Part shown: positions 35,389-43,493 of the stretch, one piece after another
How the letters are laid out: each line of letters begins with the position of its first letter
Position numbering within the stretch: the stretch's first letter is position 1
Source: PFJX01 sp964466195
Lineage (GTDB): Bacteria > Pseudomonadota > Gammaproteobacteria > Burkholderiales > Thiobacillaceae
Direction of reading: 5' to 3'
NCBI GenBank assembly: GCA_964466195.1
Contig: CAYXMQ010000007.1
Location: 96,436 to 160,435 of the forward strand
DNA length: 64,000 nt
The notes under the pieces: generated by a model
The model's input: only the letters and a program-made list of their open reading frames with translations
Database searches by the model: none
What the model was told of the DNA's origin: nothing
Position numbers and translations under genes: made by a program

Positions 35389-35895
35389 TCAGGAAACCGG
35401 AATGGTCTTCGCCGTATTGCCGCCGCCCGTCTTGGGCAGGCGCACGGTGAGCACGCCGTTCTTGTAGGTCGCCTCAGCCTGGTCGATGTCGACGTTGCTG
35501 GGCAACGGAATGGCGCGTTGGAAGGCGCCGTAGGCGCGCTCCATGATGTGATAGGTGCTGTCGTGGGTTTCCCGTTCGAAGCGTTTTTCCCCGCTCAAAT
35601 AGAGCGTGTTGTCCTCGATGGTGATGCGGCAGTCTGCCTTGTCCATGCCGGGTACCTCCACCCGCACCACCACATCCTTGCCGGTTTCTTCCACTTCCCC
35701 GGCCAGCAGACTCCAGCGCGGGAAGGGGGCCAGGGCGCTGGCCGTACTCGACTCCGTCTCGCTGTCGCGCTTGAAATGAGTCAGCGCATGGTTGCTCTGG
35801 CTGAGCAGTTCGCGCCAGCCAACGGACAGGCTATCCCAGACGCGATTGAGTTCGTGGCCGATGTTCTTGCCGGCTTGTTTCAACGAATCCAACAT
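35389..35895 (-). CDS. Hsp20 small heat-shock protein, copy 2
   Basis: Alpha-crystallin-family holdase, 168 aa, the same length as and strongly similar to copy 1 (MLDSLKQAGKNIGHELNRVW; HIMERAYGAFQRAIPLP; C-terminal TIPVS). It leads the hsp20-dnaK-dnaJ unit, 56 bp before dnaK, with GGAGG near its ATG. The two copies probably arose by duplication within this island. Divergence is mostly in the linker at residues 44-56. Confidence 0.94.
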   Translation of the reverse strand: MLDSLKQAGKNIGHELNRVWDSLSVGWRELLSQSNHALTHFKRDSETESSTASALAPFPRWSLLAGEVEETGKDVVVRVEVPGMDKADCRITIEDNTLYLSGEKRFERETHDSTYHIMERAYGAFQRAIPLPSNVDIDQAEATYKNGVLTVRLPKTGGGNTAKTIPVS

Positions 35896-36255
35896 GACGA
35901 CCTCCTTCCGGAATTCGATAAAGGATGCAAACGCTGGATCAGCGTCATAGCGGCGCCGGATATCTGCAGCGGAACCCCGCTTCCCCGCGCAGCACCGAGC
36001 GGTGTCGCGCCGGCAGCCCCGGCTGCTTGTCCGTCGGCCATTTCAAATAGTAGACACTCCGAGCCATAAATCTCTGCGCATTTTCGCCGTCATGTCCGCA
36101 CCACGAGCCCTTCCAGCCCGCGCCTGAACGCCAGGTGTTGCCGCCTTGGTCCGTGGATACCCGGGCAGGATGCCGTTGGACGCTTTCCCCTGCGCATTCC
36201 CGGTGGCGAAGTATTGCTTGGCTATTCTTCAAGTGGAGACACGCGAGGGGGTTCG
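35896..36255. other. 360-bp divergent promoter region
   Basis: The region lies between the minus-strand hsp20-dnaK-dnaJ unit and the plus-strand SufC-archease-rtcB-polX operon, so both promoters must lie here. I see no clear sigma-32 element and no copy of the 41-bp shared operator. A minus-strand open frame (35945-36262) has no ribosome site or recognisable family and was not called. Confidence 0.45.
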
Positions 36256-36966
36256 ATGGCATTGCTCGAAATCGATAGTCTGAGTTTTCGCGTTGCGGCG
36301 CGGCCGCTGCTGGAGAGCGTGGACCTGACGGTGGAGGCAGGCCAGATTCATGCCCTGGTCGGCGCCAATGGCACCGGCAAGAGCACTCTGGCCTATCTGG
36401 TCATGGGTTGCGAGGGGTATCGTCCCGGCGGCGGCGAGATCCGTTTCGACGGCCGCCGCATCGATGGCCTGCCGCTGTATGAACGGGCGCGCCGGGGCGT
36501 CACGCTGGCCTGGCAGGAGCCGGCCCGCTTCGAGGGGCTTGCAGTGCGCGATTACCTGCGCCTCGGCAGCGTGGATGCCGGCGATTGCCTGCGCCGCGTC
36601 GGCATGGCGCCGTCGGAATACCTCGATCGCATGGTCGACAAGACCCTGAGCGGCGGCGAGCGCAAGCGCATCGAGTTGGCCTCGGTGCTGGCCCTGAATC
36701 CGCGCCTGGTGATCCTGGACGAGCCGACGGCGGGCATCGATTTGCTGTCGATCGGAGAGATCATGGCGGTCATCCGCGCCTTCAAGGCGCATGGCGCCGG
36801 GGTGCTCCTGATCACCCACCGGGAAGAGGTTACCCGCATGGCCGACCGCGCCTCGCAACTGTGCGGCGGGCATATCGTCTGCAGCGGCGATGCCGCGACT
36901 GTGGCGGCGAACTACCGGGGCCGCGCCTGCCTGCGCTGCAACGGCGAGGAGTGTCACGATGACTGA
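36256..36966 (+). CDS. SufC-like ABC ATPase (minimal SUF-type Fe-S assembly)
   Basis: Soluble ABC ATPase of 236 aa. Walker A is GANGTGKSTLA near residues 34-44, the signature is LSGGERKRIELASVL, and Walker B is LVILDEPTAGID. The absence of membrane partners and the adjacent SufB/D-like gene mark it as SufC-type, driving Fe-S scaffold remodelling. The C-terminus carries three cysteines (CLRCNGEEC), not typical of SufC and possibly a metal site. ATG 36256 follows GAGGGGG. It overlaps the next gene by 8 bp and starts the five-gene operon running to polX. Confidence 0.85.
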   Translation: MALLEIDSLSFRVAARPLLESVDLTVEAGQIHALVGANGTGKSTLAYLVMGCEGYRPGGGEIRFDGRRIDGLPLYERARRGVTLAWQEPARFEGLAVRDYLRLGSVDAGDCLRRVGMAPSEYLDRMVDKTLSGGERKRIELASVLALNPRLVILDEPTAGIDLLSIGEIMAVIRAFKAHGAGVLLITHREEVTRMADRASQLCGGHIVCSGDAATVAANYRGRACLRCNGEECHDD

Positions 36967-37942
36967 ACTGGACCAATGGCTGCAACTGCTCGATCGCCGC
37001 GGCGTGGATCGCGCCATCCTGGACGACGGCGCGACCGCCCATCTGGTGGCGAGCGAACACCGCGTGCTGAGCCGGCGCCGGGTGGCGGGATTGGAGATGG
37101 ACGTCGAGGAGGCCGAAGACGGCCTCGTCGCCCGCATCCGGTTGGCCCGGGACACCCATCTGGCGCGGCCGCTGCATCTCTGTTTTGGCGTCCTGCCGGC
37201 GACCGGGCGGCAGCATATCGAGATGCATCTGGCGCTGGAGGATGGGGCCGAGGCCGAGATCATCGCCCATTGTTTCTTCCCCAATGCCGAGCAGGTGGAG
37301 CATGTCATGGATGCCGAAATCAGCCTCGGCGTCGGCGCCCGCCTCGGCTATACGGAAAGCCATTTCCACGGCCGCTTCGGCGGCGTCACCGTGGTGCCGA
37401 AGGCGATCGTAAAGGTGGGGCCGCACGCCCTCTATCGTTCCGACTTCTCGCTCACCAGCGGGCGGGTGGGCAAGCTGGACATCGATTACGAGGTCGAGGC
37501 GGCAGAAAGCGCCGTGGTGGAACTCACCAGCCGGGTATTCGGCCATGCCGCCGACGCCCTGCGCATCCGCGAACGCCTGGTGCTGGCGGGGCGCGCAGCG
37601 CGCGGCCTGATCAAGACCCGGGTGGCGCTGGAGGATGACGCCACGGCCGAGATCATCGGCATCACCGAGGGCCATGCCGCCCAGGCGCGCGGCCATGTGG
37701 ACTGCCTGGAGATCGTCAAGGACCGCGCCGTGGCCAGCGCGCAGCCGGTGGTGAAGGTGAGCCATCCGCAGGCCAAGGTGACGCATGAAGCCGCCATCGG
37801 CAGCGTCGACCATCATCAACTGGAAACCCTGATGGCGCACGGCCTGTCCCCGGAACAGGCGGTGGACCTGATCGTCGGCGGCCTGCTTGGTCAGACGGAA
37901 AGCCCCGGCATCGTGGCGTTTCGCAAGCGGGAGGAGCGATGA
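36959..37942 (+). CDS. SufB/SufD-family Fe-S scaffold-like protein
   Basis: A 327-aa protein with the SufBD beta-helix core. It has repeated short strands (AEIIAHCFFPNAEQVEHVMD) and ends with the family signature HPQAKVTHEAAIGSVDHHQL and ATELIV-like EQAVDLIVGGLLG. It is shorter than E. coli SufB or SufD, lacking the large N-terminal extension. This matches the compact SufB-like proteins of archaea and of the published SUF-like minimal systems. One SufB/D-type subunit with one SufC-type ATPase, and no sufA/E/S nearby, supports a minimal system. It overlaps archease by 4 bp. Confidence 0.83.
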   Translation: MTELDQWLQLLDRRGVDRAILDDGATAHLVASEHRVLSRRRVAGLEMDVEEAEDGLVARIRLARDTHLARPLHLCFGVLPATGRQHIEMHLALEDGAEAEIIAHCFFPNAEQVEHVMDAEISLGVGARLGYTESHFHGRFGGVTVVPKAIVKVGPHALYRSDFSLTSGRVGKLDIDYEVEAAESAVVELTSRVFGHAADALRIRERLVLAGRAARGLIKTRVALEDDATAEIIGITEGHAAQARGHVDCLEIVKDRAVASAQPVVKVSHPQAKVTHEAAIGSVDHHQLETLMAHGLSPEQAVDLIVGGLLGQTESPGIVAFRKREER

Positions 37943-38355
37943 GCGGATGGACGCACTTCCAGCACATGGCCGACATCGGCGTGCATGGCTACGGCGCCAG
38001 CCCGGCCGAAGCCTTCGAGCAGGCTGCGCTGGCGATGACCGCGGTCATCGCCGACCCGGCCACGGTGCGTCCGGAGACCGTCGTCGAGGTCGCCTGCGCG
38101 GCGCCGGACCGGGAGTTGCTGCTGGCCGACTGGCTCAACGCCTGGGTCTATGAAATGGCCACCCGCCGCATGCTGTTCTCGCGCTTCGAGGTGGCGCTGG
38201 AGGACGGCCATTTGCACGGCCGCGGCTGGGGCGAGGCGCTGCAGCGGGCGCGCCACCACCCGACGGTGGAGGTCAAGGGCGCCACCTATACCGAACTGCG
38301 CGTCTGGCAGGCGGCCGACGGCACCTGGCATGCCCGCTGCGTCGTCGACGTCTGA
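37939..38355 (+). CDS. archease
   Basis: Small cofactor protein of 138 aa that activates the RNA ligase RtcB by promoting its guanylylation. Family features are the N-terminal FQHMADIGVHGYG with the metal-binding Asp, LADWLNAWVYEMATRR in the middle and the invariant-style C-terminus ARCVVDV. The ATG overlaps the SufB/D-like stop (ATGA), and rtcB starts 12 bp downstream. This is the expected archease-RtcB pairing inside an otherwise unusual operon. Confidence 0.93.
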   Translation: MSGWTHFQHMADIGVHGYGASPAEAFEQAALAMTAVIADPATVRPETVVEVACAAPDRELLLADWLNAWVYEMATRRMLFSRFEVALEDGHLHGRGWGEALQRARHHPTVEVKGATYTELRVWQAADGTWHARCVVDV

Positions 38356-38367
38356 AAGGAAAAGCAT

Positions 38368-39825
38368 ATGAACCTGGCCCAGTTGCACAAGATCAGCGCC
38401 ACCCTCTGGCGCATCGAGCCGCACGGCGCCATGCGCGTGCCCGGCCTGCTGTTCGCCGACGAGGCGCTGTTGCGCGCGATGGATGAAAAGGTCTACCAGC
38501 AGTTGTGCAACGTCGCCAGCCTGCCAGGCATCGTCGGCGCCGCCTGCGCGATGCCCGACGCGCACTGGGGCTACGGTTTCCCGATCGGCGGCGTGGCGGC
38601 GTTCGACCCCGGCGAAGGCGGCGTCATCTCCGCCGGCGGCGTCGGCTTCGACATTTCCTGCGGTGTGCGCACATTGCATACCGGCCTCAAGCGCGCCGAC
38701 ATCGAGGCGCTGAAGCCCCGTCTGGCCGAACATCTGTTCAGGCATATCCCGGCCGGCCTCGGCAGCACCGGCGCCCTGCGCCTGTCCGGCCGCGACATGG
38801 ACGCCATGCTCAGGGGCGGCGCGCAATGGGCGGTGCAGCACGGCTACGGCACGCCGGCGGACCTGGCGCGCATCGAGGAACACGGCCGCATGGCCGGCGC
38901 CGAACCCGAGCGGGTGTCCGGACACGCCAAGGAACGCCAGAAGGACGAGATGGGCACGCTGGGCTCGGGCAACCACTACCTGGAAGTGCAGCAGGTGGTC
39001 GCGCTGTACGACAGCGCCATCGCCGCCAGCTACGGCCTCGCCGTGGGCGACGTGCTGGTCAGCATCCATTGCGGCTCGCGCGGCCTCGGCCACCAGATCG
39101 GCACCGACTACCTGAAGGACATGGTGCTCGCCGCGCCCCGCCACGGCATCGACCTGCCGGACCGGGAACTGGCCTGCGCGCCGCTCGATTCCGAGCTCGG
39201 CCGCGCCTATCTGGGCGCCATGCGCGCCGGCATCAACTGCGCGCTGGCCAACCGCCAGATACTCACCCACCTGACCCGCCAGGCCTTCGCCGCTATCCTG
39301 CCCGAGGCGCGGCTCGAGCTGCTCTACGACGTCTCCCACAACACCTGCAAGGAAGAGGAACACAGGGTCGACGGGCATGCGCTGAAAAACCCTCTGCGCC
39401 GGCTGTTCGTGCATCGCAAGGGCGCCACCCGCGCCTTCGGCCCCGGCCACCCGTCGCTGCCGCCGGAACTGCGCGCAGCCGGCCAGCCGGTAATCATCGG
39501 CGGCAGCATGGGCACCGCGTCCTACATCCTCGCCGGCGCCGGCGCCGATACGCAGTCCGGCAGCGATCATGCCTACGCGTCGGCCTGCCATGGCGCCGGC
39601 CGCAGCATGAGTCGCAACCAGGCGACCAAGCTTTGGCAAGGCAAGGCGGTGGTCGACCAACTGGCCGCGCGCGGCATCCTGATCCGCAGCCCGTCGCTGC
39701 GCGGCGTCGCGGAAGAGGCCCCGGGCGCCTACAAGGACGTCGGCGCCGTGGTCGCCGCCGCGGCAGCGGCCGGCCTGGCGAAAACCGTCGCCCGCCTGGA
39801 ACCGCTGATCTGCATCAAGGGCTGA
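38368..39825 (+). CDS. rtcB: RNA-splicing ligase RtcB
   Basis: GTP- and Mn-dependent RNA ligase joining 2',3'-cyclic phosphate or 3'-phosphate ends to 5'-OH, 485 aa. Signature blocks are GGVISAGGVGFDISCGVRTL near residue 90, GSGNHYLEVQ near 198, HCGSRGLGHQIG near 232, YDVSHNTCKEEEH and the guanylylated histidine motif CHGAGRSMSR near the C-terminus. It has a role in RNA repair after stress or toxin cleavage. It is preceded by archease and followed, 2 bp after its stop, by polX. Confidence 0.96.
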   Translation: MNLAQLHKISATLWRIEPHGAMRVPGLLFADEALLRAMDEKVYQQLCNVASLPGIVGAACAMPDAHWGYGFPIGGVAAFDPGEGGVISAGGVGFDISCGVRTLHTGLKRADIEALKPRLAEHLFRHIPAGLGSTGALRLSGRDMDAMLRGGAQWAVQHGYGTPADLARIEEHGRMAGAEPERVSGHAKERQKDEMGTLGSGNHYLEVQQVVALYDSAIAASYGLAVGDVLVSIHCGSRGLGHQIGTDYLKDMVLAAPRHGIDLPDRELACAPLDSELGRAYLGAMRAGINCALANRQILTHLTRQAFAAILPEARLELLYDVSHNTCKEEEHRVDGHALKNPLRRLFVHRKGATRAFGPGHPSLPPELRAAGQPVIIGGSMGTASYILAGAGADTQSGSDHAYASACHGAGRSMSRNQATKLWQGKAVVDQLAARGILIRSPSLRGVAEEAPGAYKDVGAVVAAAAAAGLAKTVARLEPLICIKG

Positions 39826-39827
39826 CG

Positions 39828-41597
39828 ATGCCCATCCACAACGCGGATATCGCCGCCATCCTCAACGACATCGCCGACCTGCTGGAGATCGAGGCGGCCA
39901 ACCCGTTCCGGGTGCGCGCCTACCGCAACGCGGCGCGGCAGATGGAAACATTGCCGCGCGACGTTGCGGCGATGCTGGCGCGAGGGGACGACCTGACCCG
40001 CTTGCCGGGCATCGGCAAGGATCTAGCGGGCAAGATCCGGGAAATCGCCGAGAGCGGCCGCTCGCGCATGCTGGCTCAGCTCCGGCGCGAATTGCCGGCG
40101 ACGCTGAGCGAGCTGCTGCACCTGCCCGGCCTCGGGCCGAAGCGGGTGCATGTGCTTTATCACGACCTCGACATCCAGACCCCGGCGCAACTTTATCGCG
40201 CCGCCCGCGACGGCCGTTTGCGCGAGTTGCCCGGCTTCGGCGAGAAGACCGAATTGAAACTGTTGGCCGCGCTGGAAGCGGATACCGGCGACCTGATGGG
40301 CGGCCTTCTCGGCGCCGGCAAACGCTTCAAGCTGGCCAGCGCCAGCCAGTACGCCGAACCCCTGCGCGACTATCTGGCGCAGGGCCGCGGCGTACGCCAG
40401 GCGGTGATTGCCGGCAGTTACCGGCGCTGCCGCGACAGCGTCGGCGACATCGACATCCTGCTGACGGCCAACGATGCGGACGCGGCGATGGCGCACTTCG
40501 CGGCCTACGACGAGGTGGCGCGCGTAGCGGCCATGGGTACGACCCGCGCCAGCGCGGTGCTCAAGTGCGGCTTGCAGGTCGACCTGCGCGTGGTGCCCGA
40601 GGCCAGTCTGGGCGCGGCTTTGCATTATTTCACCGGCAGCAAGGCGCACAACGTCGCCGTGCGCAGCCTGGCCCGCGCGCGCGGACTGAAGGTGAACGAG
40701 TACGGCGTTTTCCAGGGTGAACGCCGCATCGCCGGGGCGAGCGAGGAATCCGTGTTCCAGGCGCTCGGCCTGGCCTGGATTCCGCCCGAACTGCGGGAAA
40801 ACCAGGGCGAGATCGAGGCCGCCGCCGCCGGCACGCTGCCGGCGCTGGTCAGCCTGGCGGATCTGCGCGGCGACCTGCATGCGCATACCGTCGCCACCGA
40901 CGGCCACGCCAGCCTGGAGGCGATGGCGGCGGCGGCGCGCGCGCGCGGGCTGGACTACCTCGCGATCACCGAGCATTCCCGCCGTCTGACCCTGGCGCAC
41001 GGCCTCGATGCCCGCCGCCTGCGCGAACAGGGCGCCGCCATCGACCGGCTGAACCGTGAATTCGAGCGGCAGCATGCGGATTTCCGCGTGCTCAAAGGCA
41101 TCGAGGTAGACATACTGGAGGACGGCAGCCTGGACCTGCCCGACGAAGTGCTGGCGGAACTCGATCTGGTCGTGGCCGCCGTGCACAGCCGCTTCAACCT
41201 CTCGCGCGAAGCCCAGACCCGGCGCATCCTCGCCGCGCTGGGCCATCCGCTGGTGAATATCCTGGCGCACCCCAGCGGCCGTCTGATCGGCCGCCGTGAA
41301 CCCTACGACGTCGACATGCCGCACGTCATCCGCGCGGCGCGCCGGCGCGGCTGCTGCCTGGAACTCAACGCGCATCCGGAACGCCTCGACCTGCTCGATA
41401 GCCATTGCCGGCTGGCCAAGGAAGAAGGCGTGCTGGTCGCGATCAGTTCCGACGCCCACAGCGAACTCGGTTTCGACCATCTGCGTTACGGCATCGGCCA
41501 GGCACGGCGCGGCTGGCTGGAGGCCAAGGACGTCCTCAATACCCGGCCGCTGGCGGAATTGAAGCGCTTGTGCCGCCGCCGGCAGACGCTTCGCTGA
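39828..41597 (+). CDS. polX: DNA polymerase/3'-5' exonuclease PolX
   Basis: Family X polymerase fused to a PHP nuclease domain, 589 aa, used in gap-filling base-excision or end repair. Helix-hairpin-helix motifs are LTRLPGIGKDLAGKIREIAE and LLHLPGLGPKRVHVLY. The nucleotidyl transfer site is GSYRRCRDSVGDIDILL near residues 193-209. The PHP domain runs from about residue 345 (GDLHAHTVATDGHASL, EHS, GIEVDIL, AHPSGR, SSDAH) with all metal-ligand blocks. ATG 39828 follows the rtcB stop by 2 bp. It ends the operon. Confidence 0.94.
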   Translation: MPIHNADIAAILNDIADLLEIEAANPFRVRAYRNAARQMETLPRDVAAMLARGDDLTRLPGIGKDLAGKIREIAESGRSRMLAQLRRELPATLSELLHLPGLGPKRVHVLYHDLDIQTPAQLYRAARDGRLRELPGFGEKTELKLLAALEADTGDLMGGLLGAGKRFKLASASQYAEPLRDYLAQGRGVRQAVIAGSYRRCRDSVGDIDILLTANDADAAMAHFAAYDEVARVAAMGTTRASAVLKCGLQVDLRVVPEASLGAALHYFTGSKAHNVAVRSLARARGLKVNEYGVFQGERRIAGASEESVFQALGLAWIPPELRENQGEIEAAAAGTLPALVSLADLRGDLHAHTVATDGHASLEAMAAAARARGLDYLAITEHSRRLTLAHGLDARRLREQGAAIDRLNREFERQHADFRVLKGIEVDILEDGSLDLPDEVLAELDLVVAAVHSRFNLSREAQTRRILAALGHPLVNILAHPSGRLIGRREPYDVDMPHVIRAARRRGCCLELNAHPERLDLLDSHCRLAKEEGVLVAISSDAHSELGFDHLRYGIGQARRGWLEAKDVLNTRPLAELKRLCRRRQTLR

Positions 41598-41644
41598 TGC
41601 GGCCCGCCCTAGCCTGAACGACGGCGCGCGCCAAGCGGCTGCGA

Positions 41645-41872
41645 CTAATCGGGCCGCGTTTCGCCTTTGCGTACCCAGACGCCGCGTTCCTCGCATTGCA
41701 GCAATTCGCTGCCGCTTTGCAGGTACTGCCCGATCGGGTAAAGCACATCGTTGAAATAACAGGCGCCGGTCTCAAGCTCCAGGTCGAGCGAGTAGTCCTC
41801 GTACTCGTCGAAGATGGGCGATGTCCTGTGTTCAGGGTCCGGGGCGCCGACTTGAAGCGGTAGATGGCTCAT
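41645..41872 (-). CDS. small acidic conserved protein
   Basis: A 75-aa acidic protein (MSHLPLQVGAPDPEHRTSPI, then DEYEDYSLDLELETGACYFN and a GVWVRKGETRPD end). No signal or membrane segment. ATG 41872 follows GGGAGAAG; the open frame above it shadows the neighbouring gene. It lies 55 bp after the other small acidic gene on the same strand. I do not recognise a named family. Confidence 0.6.
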   Translation of the reverse strand: MSHLPLQVGAPDPEHRTSPIFDEYEDYSLDLELETGACYFNDVLYPIGQYLQSGSELLQCEERGVWVRKGETRPD

Positions 41873-41927
41873 GCTCTTCTCCCTAATGCGAGAGGGAAAC
41901 GGTGGTGCAGCGAATGCCGACGCGGCG

Positions 41928-42209
41928 TCAATGGTCTTCGATACGCGTCTGCGTGTCCTCGGCCAGTTCGCCGGTTTCGAAATCGACCCAGTCGGCCAGA
42001 CCCAGCTCCTGTTCGACTTCCTCGACGGTTTCGGCCGGCTCATAGCCGCTGTCGGCGTTGTATTCCATGTCTTCGACCGTCTGCAGCAGCGTGTCGAACG
42101 GGCCGTACTCTTCGCCGGTCTCCTTATCCAGCCAGAAAAACCCATCCGGCCGTTCGATGATTCGGGTCAGGTCGTAATCAGTTCGGGCTTCGGGAATGAT
42201 CTGGGCCAT
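41928..42209 (-). CDS. acidic conserved hypothetical protein (93 aa)
   Basis: Strongly acidic cytoplasmic protein, MAQIIPEARTDYDLTRIIER, then GFFWLDKETGEEYGPFDTLL and many Glu/Asp to the end. Proteins of this appearance occur widely in betaproteobacteria without known function. It starts at 42209 with a GGAAA-type ribosome site. It is divergent from the small-protein gene at 42506 and convergent with polX via the 75-aa gene. Confidence 0.65.
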   Translation of the reverse strand: MAQIIPEARTDYDLTRIIERPDGFFWLDKETGEEYGPFDTLLQTVEDMEYNADSGYEPAETVEEVEQELGLADWVDFETGELAEDTQTRIEDH

Positions 42210-42362
42210 GGTGGGTTTCCTTTTCAGTAACGCACAACCTTGCTGCTTTCATTCTAGGTTTCCATATCCTTCACCGCCAACAGGATGAAAAGCAACCCAG
42301 CGTCAGACTCAAACTGGAACGGCCCGCCCCTTCTCGCTCCGAGAAACCCTGTGGAGATCGAC

Positions 42363-42403
42363 TGTAGTGAATTCCTGACAACAAAACCAAGTTTCAATGA
42401 CTG
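42363..42403 (+). promoter_or_regulatory. shared stress-island operator, copy in front of the 85-aa protein gene
   Basis: TGTAGTGAATTCCTGACA (a partial palindrome with a perfect GAATTC centre and TGT/ACA ends) is followed after 4 bases by AACCAAGTTTCAATGACTG. The stretch 42361-42412 aligns without gaps to 51047-51098. It begins 143 bp upstream of the start codon at 42506. It is one of three copies in the island. Confidence 0.65.
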
Positions 42404-42505
42404 TTGCCGGCGGCATGCACTATCTACTTTTGTACCAGGTTGCGTGGAAACAGCATGCGGTTGGGAAGGTGCCATCCACTATGGCGATGGCGGAAGGGAA
42501 TCAGC

Positions 42506-42763
42506 ATGGAACATGTCGTGCAGCAGACAACCGGCCCGTCCGAGGAACAGATCCAGGTGCTGAGCGAATTTCTGGCTTGGCTGGAGAAGTCGCAGCAACT
42601 GGTTCTGTGCCAGGTATTCAGGCCGCAGTTCGACTGGTATATGCCGGCTTTTGCCGACAAGAAGAAGCTGGCGCGCGCCTATCTCGTCCAGAAGCGGCCG
42701 CTCGACCGCGATAAACGGGATCAGCGCGCTTTGGTGCGAACGGATGCAGACCCGCAGACCTGA
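42506..42763 (+). CDS. small protein of a new family (WLEK-DWYMP type), copy 1
   Basis: An 85-aa protein with the core VLSEFLAWLEKSQQLVLCQV and PQFDWYMPAFADKKKLA, shared with the 88-aa protein at 51190. The N-terminus is polar and the C-terminal third is basic. No signal peptide, membrane helix or known domain is recognised. ATG 42506 follows GGAAGGG. Both family members have the same operator-bearing leader, which argues that they are real, co-regulated genes and not chance frames. Confidence 0.72.
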   Translation: MEHVVQQTTGPSEEQIQVLSEFLAWLEKSQQLVLCQVFRPQFDWYMPAFADKKKLARAYLVQKRPLDRDKRDQRALVRTDADPQT

Positions 42764-42901
42764 ACCTGCATCGGCAGATCGGCTGAATGCGACGCGCCCG
42801 ATCCTAGCCAGCGGCCGACGCAAGGCCGGCATGCACTTGATCCCTACGGCGCGTTTGGCCGCTCGCGTCATCGCCTGAGGTCGCACAGCGAGCGGCTCCG
42901 G

Positions 42902-43411
42902 CTAGGCATCACGCTGCCATGCCACCCGCAGCAGGATGTCTGCATCGGCGTAGTGGTAGTCCAGTTCGCCTTTATGGGCGGCGTGCAGGGCTTCGCCGAT
43001 GTTGCGCGCCAGATGGGCTTCAGTGAAGCTGAACGTGATGTCGCTTTCGGTCTCCTCGACGGCCATGATGCGCATCAGCGGATGCTCGGCGCGCTCCCGT
43101 TCCTCATGGTGGCGAGCCAGATTCATCAATTCCTCGCGATGGGCGGCCAGATAGGCGCCCCGCAACGTCAGATAGGCGGCTGGAATCTTGTCCCGAATGC
43201 GCATGCAGGCGGGACACAATACTCGATGCGCTCCGGCCGGCGCTTCGCCCCAGACCCAACGCCCCTTGTGAAATACCGCGCCACATTCCGAACAAGCGCT
43301 GGGTTCCTTGAGTTTCAGCTTGGCATGATAGGGATCGTGTTGATATTCCTGAATTAGGCGGTCATGCCGTTTCATATTGGGTTGCTGTTGAGAAAAATCG
43401 TTGCCTGACAT
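42902..43411 (-). CDS. BCAM0308-like zinc-ribbon protein
   Basis: Cytoplasmic protein of 169 aa with a treble-clef/zinc-ribbon pair ACSECGAVFHKGRW and VLCPACMRIRDKIPAAYL, followed by a basic helical region and an alpha/beta C-terminus (ITFSFTEAHLARNIGEALHA). It resembles the BCAM0308 family, of unknown function and found with stress genes in proteobacteria. ATG 43411 has GGAGG 9 nt upstream; ATG 43426 overlaps that site. It is divergent from the phosphoribosyltransferase gene across a region with a perfect palindrome. Confidence 0.7.
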   Translation of the reverse strand: MSGNDFSQQQPNMKRHDRLIQEYQHDPYHAKLKLKEPSACSECGAVFHKGRWVWGEAPAGAHRVLCPACMRIRDKIPAAYLTLRGAYLAAHREELMNLARHHEERERAEHPLMRIMAVEETESDITFSFTEAHLARNIGEALHAAHKGELDYHYADADILLRVAWQRDA

Positions 43412-43478
43412 GATGACAACCTCCATTCCTGCTAATGCCCGTTTGGCCGTGGAAGCCTTCCCCGACCCTTCGGATCTG

Positions 43479-43493
43479 TTCTTGATTCAAGAA
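43479..43493. promoter_or_regulatory. perfect 15-bp palindrome in a divergent promoter region
   Basis: TTCTTGATTCAAGAA is symmetric about a central T. It lies between the divergent zinc-ribbon and phosphoribosyltransferase genes and is a likely operator for a dimeric regulator. Only one copy was noticed. Confidence 0.5.

Noticed and set aside
35896..36255. Sigma-32 type heat-shock promoter for hsp20-dnaK-dnaJ
   Set aside because: TTTGAAA-like bases are present, but no CCCAT-type -10 at suitable spacing could be found.
35945..36262. A 105-codon minus-strand frame in the divergent promoter region
   Set aside because: No ribosome site, unnatural composition, no family; it occupies space needed for two promoters.
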